Source: Rubrivirga sp963789285
Lineage (GTDB): Bacteria > Bacteroidota > Rhodothermia > Rhodothermales > Rubricoccaceae
Direction: 5' to 3'
Length of the DNA stretch: 64,000 nt
NCBI GenBank assembly: GCA_963789285.1
Contig: CAWBJZ010000002.1
Coordinates: forward strand, 1 to 64,000
The notes under the pieces: generated by a model
Seen by the model: only the letters and a program-made list of their open reading frames with translations
The model's database searches: none
Told to the model about the DNA's origin: nothing
In this document: positions 1 through 8,563 of the stretch, in pieces
Position numbering within the stretch: the stretch's first letter is position 1
Layout: every line of letters starts with the position of its first letter
Made by a program: the position numbers and the translations under genes

Positions 1-572
1 AGGAGGGGGAGGTGACGATCGCGAGGGCGCGCGCGACCGTCCGCTACCCCGCGCGGTTCATGCTGATCGCCTCGATGAACCCGTGCCCGTGCGGCCACGC
101 CGGCGACCCCACGCGGGCGTGCGTCTGCGCGCCGGGGCAGGTGCAGCGGTACCTCGCCAAGGTGAGCGGCCCGTTATTGGATCGGATCGACCTGCACGTC
201 GAGGTCACGCCCGTCCCGTTCGAGGCGTTGGGGCGGAAGCAGGACGCCGAGCCCAGCGCCGCCGTCCGCGAGCGCGTCCAAGCGGCGCGCGAGGTCCAGG
301 CCCGACGGTTCTCCGGCACCTCCGGCCAGTTCTGCAACGCCCAGATGACGTCCCGCCAGGTCCGCCAGTGGTGCGCGCTCGACGACGCCAGCCGCGGCCT
401 GCTCAAGTCGGCGCTGACGCGGTTGGGCCTCAGCGCACGCGCGCACGACCGGATCCTGAAGGTGTCCCGCACCATCGCCGACCTGGAGGGAGTCGACTCC
501 TTGACACCGGCGCACCTCGCCGAGGCCATCCAGTACCGCTCGCTCGACCGCGCCGGCTGGGGCGTCTCGTGA
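1..572 (+). CDS. comM: ComM/YifB family Mg-chelatase-like AAA ATPase, C-terminal part
   Basis: The gene enters the window from the left; the frame is open from base 3, and the GTG at base 12 is only an internal codon. The visible part has the conserved MNPCPCG block, a Cys-rich insert (CVCAPGQ), the LLDRIDLHVEV strand and the helical Mg-chelatase C-terminal domain ending in AIQYRSLDRAGW. In the family this is a hexameric branch-migration helicase that helps integrate incoming DNA during natural transformation. That role matters here because the window is rich in an uptake-sequence-like octamer, one copy of which lies inside this gene at 362 and another just downstream at 599. The N-terminal Lon-like domain and Walker A motif are outside the window. 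The family call is firm. Confidence 0.93.
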   Translation, partial: EGEVTIARARATVRYPARFMLIASMNPCPCGHAGDPTRACVCAPGQVQRYLAKVSGPLLDRIDLHVEVTPVPFEALGRKQDAEPSAAVRERVQAAREVQARRFSGTSGQFCNAQMTSRQVRQWCALDDASRGLLKSALTRLGLSARAHDRILKVSRTIADLEGVDSLTPAHLAEAIQYRSLDRAGWGVS

Positions 573-672
573 CCCGGTCCCCGTCGCGCTCTAGGCCGAC
601 TGGCGGCGCGCGGGAGCAAGCGGAGCGCGACGGCGGCTGCCAGGTGGTGCCGGCGCGGTTTGCCGCGCTCGG

Positions 673-1098
673 CTACTCCGCCCCGCTGGCGGCGCCCGCC
701 GCCGCGGCCTGGGTGGCGATCGACACCCGGAGGTCGAGCGCCGACGCCGTCGACGCCACCAAGGCGAGGTCCTCGATCAGCGCCTTCTCGTCGGCGTAGA
801 CCGCCAGCGACGTGCGCCCCTCGCGGACGGCCTCTACGGCCAGCGTCAGGCTGTCTCTGGACACCTCGCGCTCGTCGACGTAGAGCGTCCCGTCGGCCTG
901 GATCGTGACCGCGACGTACTCCTGCTCGAGCGGCTGCGCCGTCGCCACGTCGGGCAGCTCCACCCGGACCGCCTTCTGCGTCACGAACGACGACGTGAGC
1001 AGGAAGAAGATCAGCAGCAGCAGGACGATGTCCGTCAGCGACGCCAAGCTGAACGCCGTCAGGGCCTTGCGGCCGGTCGAGAAGTCGAAGCTGGCCAT
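673..1098 (-). CDS. ExbD/TolR family biopolymer transport protein
   Basis: This 141-residue protein has one N-terminal transmembrane segment (about residues 20-40, DIVLLLLIFFLLTSSF) preceded by the conserved Asp23 (SLTDIVLLLL), the proton-pathway residue of ExbD/TolR. The rest is a small periplasmic domain. With the ExbB/TolQ protein just upstream (stop of that gene at 1100, start here at 1098) it should form a proton-driven inner-membrane motor powering TonB- or Tol-type envelope work. It ends in an Ala-rich tail. It is the last gene of the HU/SPOR-exbB-exbD transcript. Whether it is TolR or ExbD in the strict sense cannot be decided from sequence alone. Confidence 0.9.
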   Translation of the reverse strand: MASFDFSTGRKALTAFSLASLTDIVLLLLIFFLLTSSFVTQKAVRVELPDVATAQPLEQEYVAVTIQADGTLYVDEREVSRDSLTLAVEAVREGRTSLAVYADEKALIEDLALVASTASALDLRVSIATQAAAAGAASGAE

Positions 1099-1099
1099 G

Positions 1100-1813
1100 C
1101 TACCGACGCCCCGGCGTCTGCAAGAGGTCGATAAAGTCCGACGTCACGCGCTCCATGCCGTGCACCAAGCGCGTGATCCGGCCCACCAGCAGGTTGTACG
1201 CGAACAGCGCCAGCAGCCCGACCGCCAGCCCGGCGGCCGTCGTGACCAGCGCCTCCCAGATGCCTCCCGCCAGCAGCGAGGGGTTCACCATCCCCTCGTA
1301 GCGTTGGATCTGGCGGAAGGCGCCGATCATGCCGGTCACCGTCCCCAGGAAGCCCAGCATGGGGGCGATCGCCGCGATGGATGCCAGCAGGTCCATCCGC
1401 TTCTCCAGCTCGAACGCCTCGCGCCGGCCGGCCTCCTGGACCGTCTCCTTGATCTCGGCGATGGGCCGGCCTAGGCGTTCCAGCCCGCGCTGCAGGATCC
1501 GCGAAGGCGGCGAGTTCCGCTCGCGGCAGTACGCGATGGCGCCGTGGACGTCGCCGGCCTGGACGTACTCCGCGACGTTCTTCGCCAGGGTGTCCGGGTC
1601 GCCCTGGGCCCGCTTGAGCGCGCGGTACCGCTCCCAGATGATCCAGACCATCACGATGGAGAGGAACACGATGGGGAACATCGACCACCCGCCCCTGAAC
1701 AGCAGTTCCAACCCGCCCCGGAGCGAGTCCGAGAAGGACGGGTCGACGGCGTTGGGGGCGACCGCCAGCGTGTCGGCGGCGAGGGAGTCGGCGGCGGTTT
1801 GCAGGGCCAGCAT
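1100..1813 (-). CDS. ExbB/TolQ/MotA family proton channel protein
   Basis: A 237-residue inner-membrane protein with three hydrophobic segments: one near residues 42-62 and two in the MotA/TolQ/ExbB core (around 130-150, with APMLGFLGTVTGMIGAF, and around 170-195, with GGIWEALVTTAAGLAVGLLA). These are the channel helices that pair with ExbD/TolR. The ATG abuts the stop of the upstream SPOR gene (TAA at 1814-1816), and the exbD start follows after one base, so the three genes are surely cotranscribed. The Ser/Asp-rich N-terminus (about 35 residues) is not part of the family core. The link with an HU/SPOR cell-wall-binding protein suggests a Tol-like role in envelope constriction, which is inference. 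Confidence 0.92.
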   Translation of the reverse strand: MLALQTAADSLAADTLAVAPNAVDPSFSDSLRGGLELLFRGGWSMFPIVFLSIVMVWIIWERYRALKRAQGDPDTLAKNVAEYVQAGDVHGAIAYCRERNSPPSRILQRGLERLGRPIAEIKETVQEAGRREAFELEKRMDLLASIAAIAPMLGFLGTVTGMIGAFRQIQRYEGMVNPSLLAGGIWEALVTTAAGLAVGLLALFAYNLLVGRITRLVHGMERVTSDFIDLLQTPGRR

Positions 1814-3151
1814 TTAGAGCGTGCGGAGGTCGAGGGACCAGGCGTTGGCCGGGACCTGGGGGGGGAGGTGGGCGGCCAGGCGCGAGGCCTGGGCGCGGTC
1901 GGCGAACTGGCCGACGGCGACGCGGTACACCGGTCTGCCGCCGCGGCCGGAGGGTAGCACGGCGGCGCGGTACCCGGCGCCGCGGTAGCGGGCGCTCAGC
2001 GCGGAGGCGTCGTCGCGGGAAGCGGTCGAGAGCACGACCAGCGTCCACGCGTGGGCCTTGGCGTCCACCGGGACGTCGCCGGAGAGCGCGCGCGCGTCCG
2101 CAGCGAGCAGGCTGGCGGAGCGAAGTGGCGGGACTGGGTACGTAGCGGCTGGCGGTGGGCTCAGGCCGGGTAGGGCCGGCGAGGGGCCTGGGTCGCGGGG
2201 TGCCCCGCCGCCGCTGGCGGCGGGTGCGGCCCGGCGGGAGGTCGCGGGAGCGGTAACGCCAACTGGGACTGGATCGGGAGCCGGCTCGTTCGTCACCCGG
2301 TCCGTGCCGACCAACGCCGTGGGGCTCGTCGTCACCTGCTCGGTGGGGGCCGTCTCGCCTCCCGACCGAGCCGCCAGGCGAGGCCAGAGCCACGCCAGCA
2401 GCAGCGCCAGCGCGAGGACGGCGGCGAGCGCGACGAGCCACCACGGGAAACCGCCTTTCTTCTGCTCCGCGGAGTCTGTCTCGGGCGGGGGAGGCGCCTC
2501 GGTGACGAGGACGGCGTCTTCGAAACCCCCTTCCGGAGTGGTGACGGGGGGCGGGTCCTCGCTGAGGTCCAGGTCCCCGAACGGGTCGGGAGCGCCCGGG
2601 TCCGCCGGCACCGGGCGCTCGTCCGGAGGCTCCGCTAGCAGGGCGCCGAACTCCGCCGACGGCCCCACCCGCTCGATCACCGGTCCGGGCTCGCCGGCCT
2701 CGTCGACGTCCCCAGCGACCTGGCTGGGCCCGGGGTCGGGCGGGGGGACGGGTGCCCCCTCGCTGGCGGACTGGGCGCTGGGGGCCGGGTCCTCAGGGGG
2801 AAGGACCTCGGAGTCCTCAGGGGCGAACTCGTCCGTCACCGGTTGCTCTTCCACCGGCTCCTCGAACTCGGGCGGCTCCGAAGCAGGCGGGGAAGGTGCC
2901 TCCGAGTTGTCCACCTCAGGGTCGCGATAGGCGGGCGTCGTCGGGAGCACGTCGCTGAGCGCGGCGCCGGCGCCGAACGGGATCGCCAGCTCGTCCAGGT
3001 CCGCGTCTAACGTGGCCTCGTCTACGAAGGCGGCGTCGGTCGGGGACGCGCTCTCAGACTGCGAGGGCGCTTCCGGCTGAGCCGCGGAGGCGCCCGAAGC
3101 TTCAGAGCGCTCCTCCTCGGATTCCTCGGGCGAGGCGTCACCGAGACCCAC
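1814..3151 (-). CDS. SPOR-domain membrane protein (C-terminal part of a frameshifted HU/SPOR protein)
   Basis: The 445-residue reading frame has a long acidic, Pro-rich low-complexity N-terminal half, one transmembrane segment near 240-262 (WWLVALAAVLALALLLAWLW), a second linker and a C-terminal SPOR domain (about 365-445, containing AHAWTLVVLST and YRVAVGQF). SPOR domains bind denuded peptidoglycan glycans, usually at division sites. The given start is unlikely to be real. The same frame stays open upstream to a TAG at 3251-3253 and encodes acidic, Pro-rich sequence that matches the end of the upstream HU gene. I read the two as one protein split by a one-base shift near 3250-3260. The family often combines an HU-CCDC81 domain with SPOR. 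Confidence 0.82.
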   Translation of the reverse strand: MGLGDASPEESEEERSEASGASAAQPEAPSQSESASPTDAAFVDEATLDADLDELAIPFGAGAALSDVLPTTPAYRDPEVDNSEAPSPPASEPPEFEEPVEEQPVTDEFAPEDSEVLPPEDPAPSAQSASEGAPVPPPDPGPSQVAGDVDEAGEPGPVIERVGPSAEFGALLAEPPDERPVPADPGAPDPFGDLDLSEDPPPVTTPEGGFEDAVLVTEAPPPPETDSAEQKKGGFPWWLVALAAVLALALLLAWLWPRLAARSGGETAPTEQVTTSPTALVGTDRVTNEPAPDPVPVGVTAPATSRRAAPAASGGGAPRDPGPSPALPGLSPPPAATYPVPPLRSASLLAADARALSGDVPVDAKAHAWTLVVLSTASRDDASALSARYRGAGYRAAVLPSGRGGRPVYRVAVGQFADRAQASRLAAHLPPQVPANAWSLDLRTL

Positions 3152-4022
3152 AAACGCGACGGACTCGCCCGGTTGCGAGAAGTCCGGCGGCGCGTACGGC
3201 GGGGCGCCGGGCTCGGAGGACAGGTCCCGAAGCGGGGCGACCCCTTCCTGCTAGACGGAAGGCGGGTTCGGCTTCATCAAGGGCGTTGAAACCGGCGGCG
3301 TCGGGAAAGGCGTCGGCCGTCGCGTGCTCTGGCGGCAGCGCCTCCGTGGCCAAGGGCGGGCCAGACTCTGCGGTGGCCACTCCGGGCGCCTCGGGCTGCT
3401 CAGCCGGAATCTCCGAGGGCGGCTGGTCGGCTGCGGAGTCGTCGTCCGCCTCGACTGCCGTCTCGCCCGGAGCGCGGGGCTCGAAGGCCATCGGGTCGAG
3501 GTCGCGGACGCGCGTGACCTCGACCTCCGGCGGCACTGGCGGACGAGGCGGGGCGGGCGGTGGCGGGGGGGGCGACGGAGGCGCGCTGGGCACGGCGCCG
3601 ACGGGCGCCAGGCCCTCGTAGGTCCGGTTCACGACCGCCAGCAGGTCGGCCTCGACGCCCAGGATCACGCCGCCGCTCGTCCGCCGGAGCAGCCCGACGC
3701 CGGGCAGGCGGACTTCGCCCGTCACCGCCAGCCGGGCCTCGACCTGGTCCATCGCGTCTCGATACGCCTGCACCGCCTGGGCGCCATCGATGTTGAGGAA
3801 GCGCCCGAAGGCGACGGCCAGCGACTCGTGCCCGGCCGCGCTGGCCGAGGCCAGTCCGATGGTCTCGCCCGGCGGCATCAGCACACGCGTCCCGTCGGCG
3901 CGCTCCTGGATCCGGGAGGCGACATGCTGGCGAACGAGGGTCCCCAGCCCGGGCAGCGGGGCGGGGCGTCCGGCGAGCAAGCGCTCGCGGATGGCGGCGG
4001 CGACGGCGTCGAGCGGGGTCAC
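3138..4022 (-). CDS. HU-CCDC81-like domain protein (N-terminal part of a frameshifted HU/SPOR protein)
   Basis: Residues 1-150 resemble the paired bacterial HU-CCDC81 domains that precede SPOR domains in Bacteroidota (features: IRERLLAGRPAPLPGLGTL, a GETIGL turn, VTGEVRLPGVGLLRR). A Pro-rich, acidic linker follows. After EAEPAFRL the composition switches abruptly to Arg-rich out-of-frame sequence until the stop at 3138, while the natural continuation (EGVAPLRDLSSEPG) lies in the next frame. The shift is +1, which fits one extra base or two missing bases near 3250-3260. The gene heads an operon with SPOR, exbB and exbD. The HU part is probably a cytoplasmic dimerisation or DNA-binding-like module of a cell-division or envelope protein. 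Confidence 0.75.
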   Translation of the reverse strand: MTPLDAVAAAIRERLLAGRPAPLPGLGTLVRQHVASRIQERADGTRVLMPPGETIGLASASAAGHESLAVAFGRFLNIDGAQAVQAYRDAMDQVEARLAVTGEVRLPGVGLLRRTSGGVILGVEADLLAVVNRTYEGLAPVGAVPSAPPSPPPPPPAPPRPPVPPEVEVTRVRDLDPMAFEPRAPGETAVEADDDSAADQPPSEIPAEQPEAPGVATAESGPPLATEALPPEHATADAFPDAAGFNALDEAEPAFRLAGRGRPASGPVLRARRPAVRAAGLLATGRVRRVCGSR

Positions 4023-4056
4023 GAGGGCAAGGGGGGGCGCACGGAAGGTAGGGCGG

Positions 4057-5682
4057 TCAGCGGGAGAGCCGGAGACCCAGCATGACGGTGAAGGGGGGCT
4101 CGGGGGAGCCGGGCCAGCGCTCGGCCTCGCCCACCAGCCGCTCGCCGCGGAGCACGACCGAGAACGGGCCGCGCACGTCGTAGCGGGCGTCGAGCGCCAG
4201 CACGGCCCAGGCGCCGGCGTCCTCTAGGCCGGCGCGGTCCGCGGGGCGGGCGCTCTCGCCCCGAGCGCTGAGGCCGACCCGTCCGCGCCCGCCGGCGACG
4301 GGCACCTGGAACCCGGCCCGGGCCACGGCCGGCGCGAAGAACGGGATGTCGCCGCCGTCGGACGTGCCGCGCCGGAGCTCCAGGCCCGCGGACGCCGTCG
4401 CGCCACTGGCGGCCGCGACGGTGAGGTCCCCGCCGATGCCGTAGGCCGAGGCGTCGACGTAGGTCTCGCTGAACGCGCCGCCCGCGCGCTCGAAGGCGAG
4501 GTACGTCGGCGCGACCATCGCGAGCCCGTACCCGCGCACGCGCGCCGCTCCAGGCCGGAGCTCGATGCCGACGCGGGCGTCGACGGGCACGACGTCGGGC
4601 ACGACGATGGGGTCGGGGAGCACGAACGGGTTGTCGGCCGTCAGGTCGTAGAGCGAGCGGACGGCGAGGTGCGGGTCGTTGGTCGCGAACAGCCGGTTCG
4701 CGCCCAGCGGCACCTGCACGTCCACGATCGGGCCGACGAGTTGGCCGTCGCCGCCGCCGGCCGACGCGGAGGCCGAGTAGCCCAGCACGCGCGCGCCCAG
4801 CACCAGGCGCGCGCCGTCGGCCCGGCCCAGCGCGACCGCCAGCCCGGCGGCGCCGTACTGGACGTCGTTGCCGAACCCGCCCGACCCGGCCAGCCCGCCG
4901 GCGACGTCGGCGCGCAGCCGGTCTTGGAAGAGCGCTGCGCGAGCGTTCGCGTCGACGCGGCCCTCGTTGGACTCGGGCTCGGCGTCGTTGGTGCGCGACA
5001 GCTGGCCCTGCTCGAACCCGATGGTCAGGGCGTAGGGGACGGCGCCCAGCCCCTCGACGCCGGCTTGGGCGCCGAGGCTGCGGCGCTGGCGGCGCGCGGT
5101 CACGATGGAGGCCGGCGTGGCGTAGCCGTCGAGCGAGGCGAAGCCCTCCAGCCGCAGGCGTCCGCGACCAAACGAGCGCCCGCCCGCGCGCACGTCGAGG
5201 CGGTCGAAGCGGACGCGGTCGGAGCCGCCGTCGGCGCCGTCGTAGTCGGCGTCGACGAAGAACTCGCCGGAGGCCCCGACGCCGGACAGGTCGAGGCGCC
5301 CGTAGCGGCCGGACTGGGCGCCGCCGCCGGCCTCGGCGCGCAGGCGGCGCAGCGTCAGGTCGTCGCCGACCGGCTCCGGCGGGGGCGCGAACGCGAGCGC
5401 CGGCAGCCAGTCGAGGTCCGGGTCGAACGGCCGGGTGATCGCTTGGCGGTCGGCGGGGACGACGTAGGTGCGCGGCGGCGGGCCGAAGCCGGACAACGGC
5501 TGGCGGTTGACGACGGGGAGCTCGACCGAGACCGTGCCGCGGCTCTCGAAGACGGCCGGCGTCAGGCTGGGCAGCCGCGAGCGGTCGACGGGGTCGGGCT
5601 GGCCTTGGGCCGCCGCCGGCAGGGCGAGCGCGACGGTGAGGGCCGCCAGCAGGGCGGAGGCCAGGCGCGGGTTACTGGTCAT
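4057..5682 (-). CDS. outer-membrane beta-barrel protein, function unknown
   Basis: A 541-residue exported protein. I place the start at the ATG at 5682 because it opens a clean signal peptide (SALLAALTVALALPAAAQG); longer frames add only Pro/Thr-rich sequence from the overlapping upstream gene. After a short plug-like N-terminus (TYVVPADRQ, FDPDLDWLPAL) the protein consists of alternating amphipathic strands rich in Gly, Ala and Arg (for example GRLRLEGFASLDG, ARLVLGARVLGYS), typical of a TonB-receptor-like or porin-like barrel. The last strand is FTVMLGLRLSR, without the usual terminal Phe. It overlaps the stop of the upstream TPR gene by 11 bases, so the two are translationally coupled and probably work together in the envelope. 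No specific substrate can be named. Confidence 0.8.
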   Translation of the reverse strand: MTSNPRLASALLAALTVALALPAAAQGQPDPVDRSRLPSLTPAVFESRGTVSVELPVVNRQPLSGFGPPPRTYVVPADRQAITRPFDPDLDWLPALAFAPPPEPVGDDLTLRRLRAEAGGGAQSGRYGRLDLSGVGASGEFFVDADYDGADGGSDRVRFDRLDVRAGGRSFGRGRLRLEGFASLDGYATPASIVTARRQRRSLGAQAGVEGLGAVPYALTIGFEQGQLSRTNDAEPESNEGRVDANARAALFQDRLRADVAGGLAGSGGFGNDVQYGAAGLAVALGRADGARLVLGARVLGYSASASAGGGDGQLVGPIVDVQVPLGANRLFATNDPHLAVRSLYDLTADNPFVLPDPIVVPDVVPVDARVGIELRPGAARVRGYGLAMVAPTYLAFERAGGAFSETYVDASAYGIGGDLTVAAASGATASAGLELRRGTSDGGDIPFFAPAVARAGFQVPVAGGRGRVGLSARGESARPADRAGLEDAGAWAVLALDARYDVRGPFSVVLRGERLVGEAERWPGSPEPPFTVMLGLRLSR

Positions 5683-8431
5683 CGGGTCCGGGGGCGTCGG
5701 GCGCGGGGGCGGCGAGGTCCGGCCGGTCGCGCAAGGCGGCCTGGGCGGCGGGCGAGTCCGGGTAACGGGCGACGAGCGCGCGGAGCCGGGCGTCGGCCTC
5801 CTGGGTGCGCCCGAGGTCCTGGAGCGCCAGGGCCTGGAGCGCGATCGCGTCCGGGCCGCGCTGGTCGTCGTCGGGGTAGCGGGCGACGAACTCGGCGGCG
5901 GCAGCGCGGGCGCCCTCGGGATCTCCACCCGCGAGCAGGGCCTCGGCCAGTCGAAGCTGGGCTTCGGCGGCGTACGGTCCCTGGCCGTACCGGCTGACCA
6001 AGCGGCGGTAGGCGCGCGCGGCGTCCTGGAACCGGCCGGCCGAGGCGTAGGCGCCCGCCAGCGACAGCAGCGCCTCCTCCTCTAGCTCCGGCGACGGCTG
6101 GCCCGACAGCACGCCCTCCAGCGCGACGACGGCCAGGGAGTCCTGCCCGTTGGCGAGCGCCAGCTGGGCGCGAGCGTAGCGTAGGCGGCTCCGGGCGGCG
6201 GGGTCGCCCATCCCCGCCTCGACCTCGGCGAAGGCGCGGTCGATCTCGTCCCCCCGGCCCTGGCGGTCGAGCGCGTCGGCCAGCCCGCCGAAGGCGTCGT
6301 CGGTCAACGTCGAGGTGGGGTACTGCGAGAGCACGCGGCGGTAGGCGGCCTCCGCCAGGGCGTAGCGGCCTTGGTTGACGAGGACGTCGCCGATGCCCAG
6401 CAGCGCCGCCGCGCCGGACGCCGGCCGCTCGTTCAGCACGCGCTCGTAGGACCGGATCGCCAGGCTGTCGGCGCCCGACGCCGAGTACAGCGCGCCCTGG
6501 GCGATGAGCGCCTGGGCGTAGCGCTCGGACTGGGGGTACTCGCGCAGCAGCTGGTCGTAGGTCCGGATCGCGTCGGCGGTGCGGCCCTCGCGGCCGAAGG
6601 CGCCGGCGGTCTGGAAGAGCGCGTAGTCGCCGCCCTGCCGCTGGGGCGTGGCGGGGGCCACCAGGGCGTAGACGCGCCGCGCCTCGTCGTAGCGGCCGAG
6701 CGTGGTGTAGAGGTCGCCCAGCCGGAGGAGGGCGTCGGCGTAGTAGGGGACGAGCTCGCCGGACGGCGTGTAGGCGGACAGGAATCGCTCGAAGGCGTCG
6801 GCCGCGCCTTGGACGTCGCCGCGCTGGTAGCGCGACCACGCGATGACGTAGCGGGCCGCGTCGGCGCGGGAGTGGGTCGGGAACCGGGCTAGCAGGTCGT
6901 TCTGGATCGACTCCGCCCGGGCGAACTCGGCGGAGCGGAACGCGCTCTCGCCGGCCCAGAACAGCGCCTCGCCCGCGCGCGGCCCGTCGGGGTCGTCAGC
7001 GGCGACCGCCAGCAGGGCGGACGTAGCCTCGGCGAACCGCTCGGACAGGAAGAGGGCGTAAGCGTCCTGGAACGAGACCTCGGCCCGAGTGCCGGCCGTG
7101 GCCGTACCCAGATCCTCGGCCAGTCGGAAGGCGTCGCGCGCTTGGGCGGCCTGGCCGTTCGCGGCGTAGGCCTCGCCCATCATCCGGGCGGCCTCGCCGG
7201 AGTACGGCCCGCGCGGGCTCCGGTCGAGCAGCTGGCGGAAGGCGGCCGTGGCGTCGGCGTAGCGGCGGCGCTCGTAGTGGAGCAGGCCCAGCTCCAAGAG
7301 GGCTGGATCGGTGTAGGCGCCGTCGGCGCGGCGGTTGGCGGTGGCGGCGAGCCGCGTCTCGGCGTCGCCCAGGCGGCCCAGGTTCTTGAGCGCCAGCCCT
7401 TGGTAGTAGCCGGCCTCGTGCGCGATGGCGTCGTCCTCGCGCTCGGGGGCGCCGGTGCGGGCGGCGCGGTAGAAGTCCACGGCCGTCGCCCACTCGGACT
7501 GCATGGAGGCGGCGCGGCCCTGGGCGAGCGCGGCGCGCCGGGCGTAGCGGCTCTCGGCCGGGACGTCCGCCAGCGCGTCGCGGGCTGCGGCGGGGTCGCC
7601 CAGGCGCAGCCGGGACTCGCCGGAGAGCAGCGCTCCGCGGGCGGCGTCCTCGCCGACCAGCGTCGCGCGGCGCTGGTCGGCGGCGTCGGCGCCGCGTGCC
7701 AGGTCGCCGGTGCGGACGAGGGCCTCGGCGTAGCCCAGCCCGGCGTCGCGGTCCGGCTGGGAGCCGGGGTAGCGGTCCTGGAGCTGTCCGAAGGCGTCGG
7801 CGGCGTCGGCCCAGTTCCCGGACTCGGCGTGGAGGGAGCCCAGCGCGTAGAGCGCGGCGGGCGCCGTCGGGGTGTCGGCCTGGGCGGCCTGCTCGAAGGC
7901 GACGGCGGCGGCCTGGACGCGCTGCTGGCGGCGGTGGACCAGGCCGAGCAGGTAGGCGGCCTCGGCGCGCGACGCCTCGGGGCCGGGCCTCGCCAGGGCC
8001 TCAACGAGGGCCAGCTCGGCGCGGTCGTCGTCGCCCCGGGCGTAGTAGTACCGGCCGAGCGCCAGCCGGGCACGCGGCGCCAACGGGTGGTCGGGGTAGA
8101 GCGACTCGAACCGGTTGAACAGCGACGCCGCGACGAGGTCGTCGCCGGTGGCCAGCGCGGACTCGCCGCGGAGGTAGAGGGCCTCGGGTGCTCGGGCGTC
8201 CCGGGGGTACCGGTCGAGGAACTCGCCGAAGGCGCGCTCGGCGGGGCCGTAGAGGCCGCCGTCGTAGAGCGACCGCGCGTCGTCGAAGGCGCGGTCGGGG
8301 TGGGGCGGGCGCGCCTGCACGGTCGGCCCAGGGGTCTGGGCGACGGCGGCGGGGCCGGCGGCGAGCGCCAGCGCGAGGCCAAGGAGGAGTCGGCGGGCGC
8401 ACGCGCGCGCCTCGGGGGACCGGAAAGGCAT
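5672..8431 (-). CDS. long secreted TPR-repeat protein
   Basis: A 919-residue protein starting at ATG 8431 with a signal peptide (LLLGLALALAAGPAAVAQ), then TPR or Sel1-like helical pairs along nearly its whole length. Recurrent signatures are AERAFGEFLDRYP, SLFNRFESLYPDHP, AAFRQLLDRSPRGP, IRTYDQLLREYPQSERY and AYRRVLSQYPTS, the P-x-(S/D) pattern of YbgF/BamD-like outer-membrane scaffolds. I count roughly two dozen repeats. It probably lies in the periplasm or on the inner face of the outer membrane, holding together an assembly. The 11-base overlap with the downstream barrel gene suggests the barrel is its partner. It ends in an Asp/Pro-rich tail. Confidence 0.88.
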   Translation of the reverse strand: MPFRSPEARACARRLLLGLALALAAGPAAVAQTPGPTVQARPPHPDRAFDDARSLYDGGLYGPAERAFGEFLDRYPRDARAPEALYLRGESALATGDDLVAASLFNRFESLYPDHPLAPRARLALGRYYYARGDDDRAELALVEALARPGPEASRAEAAYLLGLVHRRQQRVQAAAVAFEQAAQADTPTAPAALYALGSLHAESGNWADAADAFGQLQDRYPGSQPDRDAGLGYAEALVRTGDLARGADAADQRRATLVGEDAARGALLSGESRLRLGDPAAARDALADVPAESRYARRAALAQGRAASMQSEWATAVDFYRAARTGAPEREDDAIAHEAGYYQGLALKNLGRLGDAETRLAATANRRADGAYTDPALLELGLLHYERRRYADATAAFRQLLDRSPRGPYSGEAARMMGEAYAANGQAAQARDAFRLAEDLGTATAGTRAEVSFQDAYALFLSERFAEATSALLAVAADDPDGPRAGEALFWAGESAFRSAEFARAESIQNDLLARFPTHSRADAARYVIAWSRYQRGDVQGAADAFERFLSAYTPSGELVPYYADALLRLGDLYTTLGRYDEARRVYALVAPATPQRQGGDYALFQTAGAFGREGRTADAIRTYDQLLREYPQSERYAQALIAQGALYSASGADSLAIRSYERVLNERPASGAAALLGIGDVLVNQGRYALAEAAYRRVLSQYPTSTLTDDAFGGLADALDRQGRGDEIDRAFAEVEAGMGDPAARSRLRYARAQLALANGQDSLAVVALEGVLSGQPSPELEEEALLSLAGAYASAGRFQDAARAYRRLVSRYGQGPYAAEAQLRLAEALLAGGDPEGARAAAAEFVARYPDDDQRGPDAIALQALALQDLGRTQEADARLRALVARYPDSPAAQAALRDRPDLAAPAPDAPGPDDQ

Positions 8432-8563
8432 TGGGGGGACGGGCTCCGGCGGGAGGGGGGAAGCTACGGAGCGACGGGCGTCCCTCCGCACGCAGAAACA
8501 AACCGATGCCCCGGGATCGTACCAGTGCCCATTCCTCTGTCCCCACCCCTGACCTCGCCACCC

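Noticed and set aside
660..908. Small plus-strand frame opposite exbD
   Set aside because: It is Pro/Arg-rich shadow of the ExbD gene with no start context.
3138..3260. Programmed frameshift in the HU/SPOR gene
   Set aside because: No slippery heptamer or downstream pseudoknot was found, and similar breaks occur in unrelated genes, so an assembly indel is simpler.
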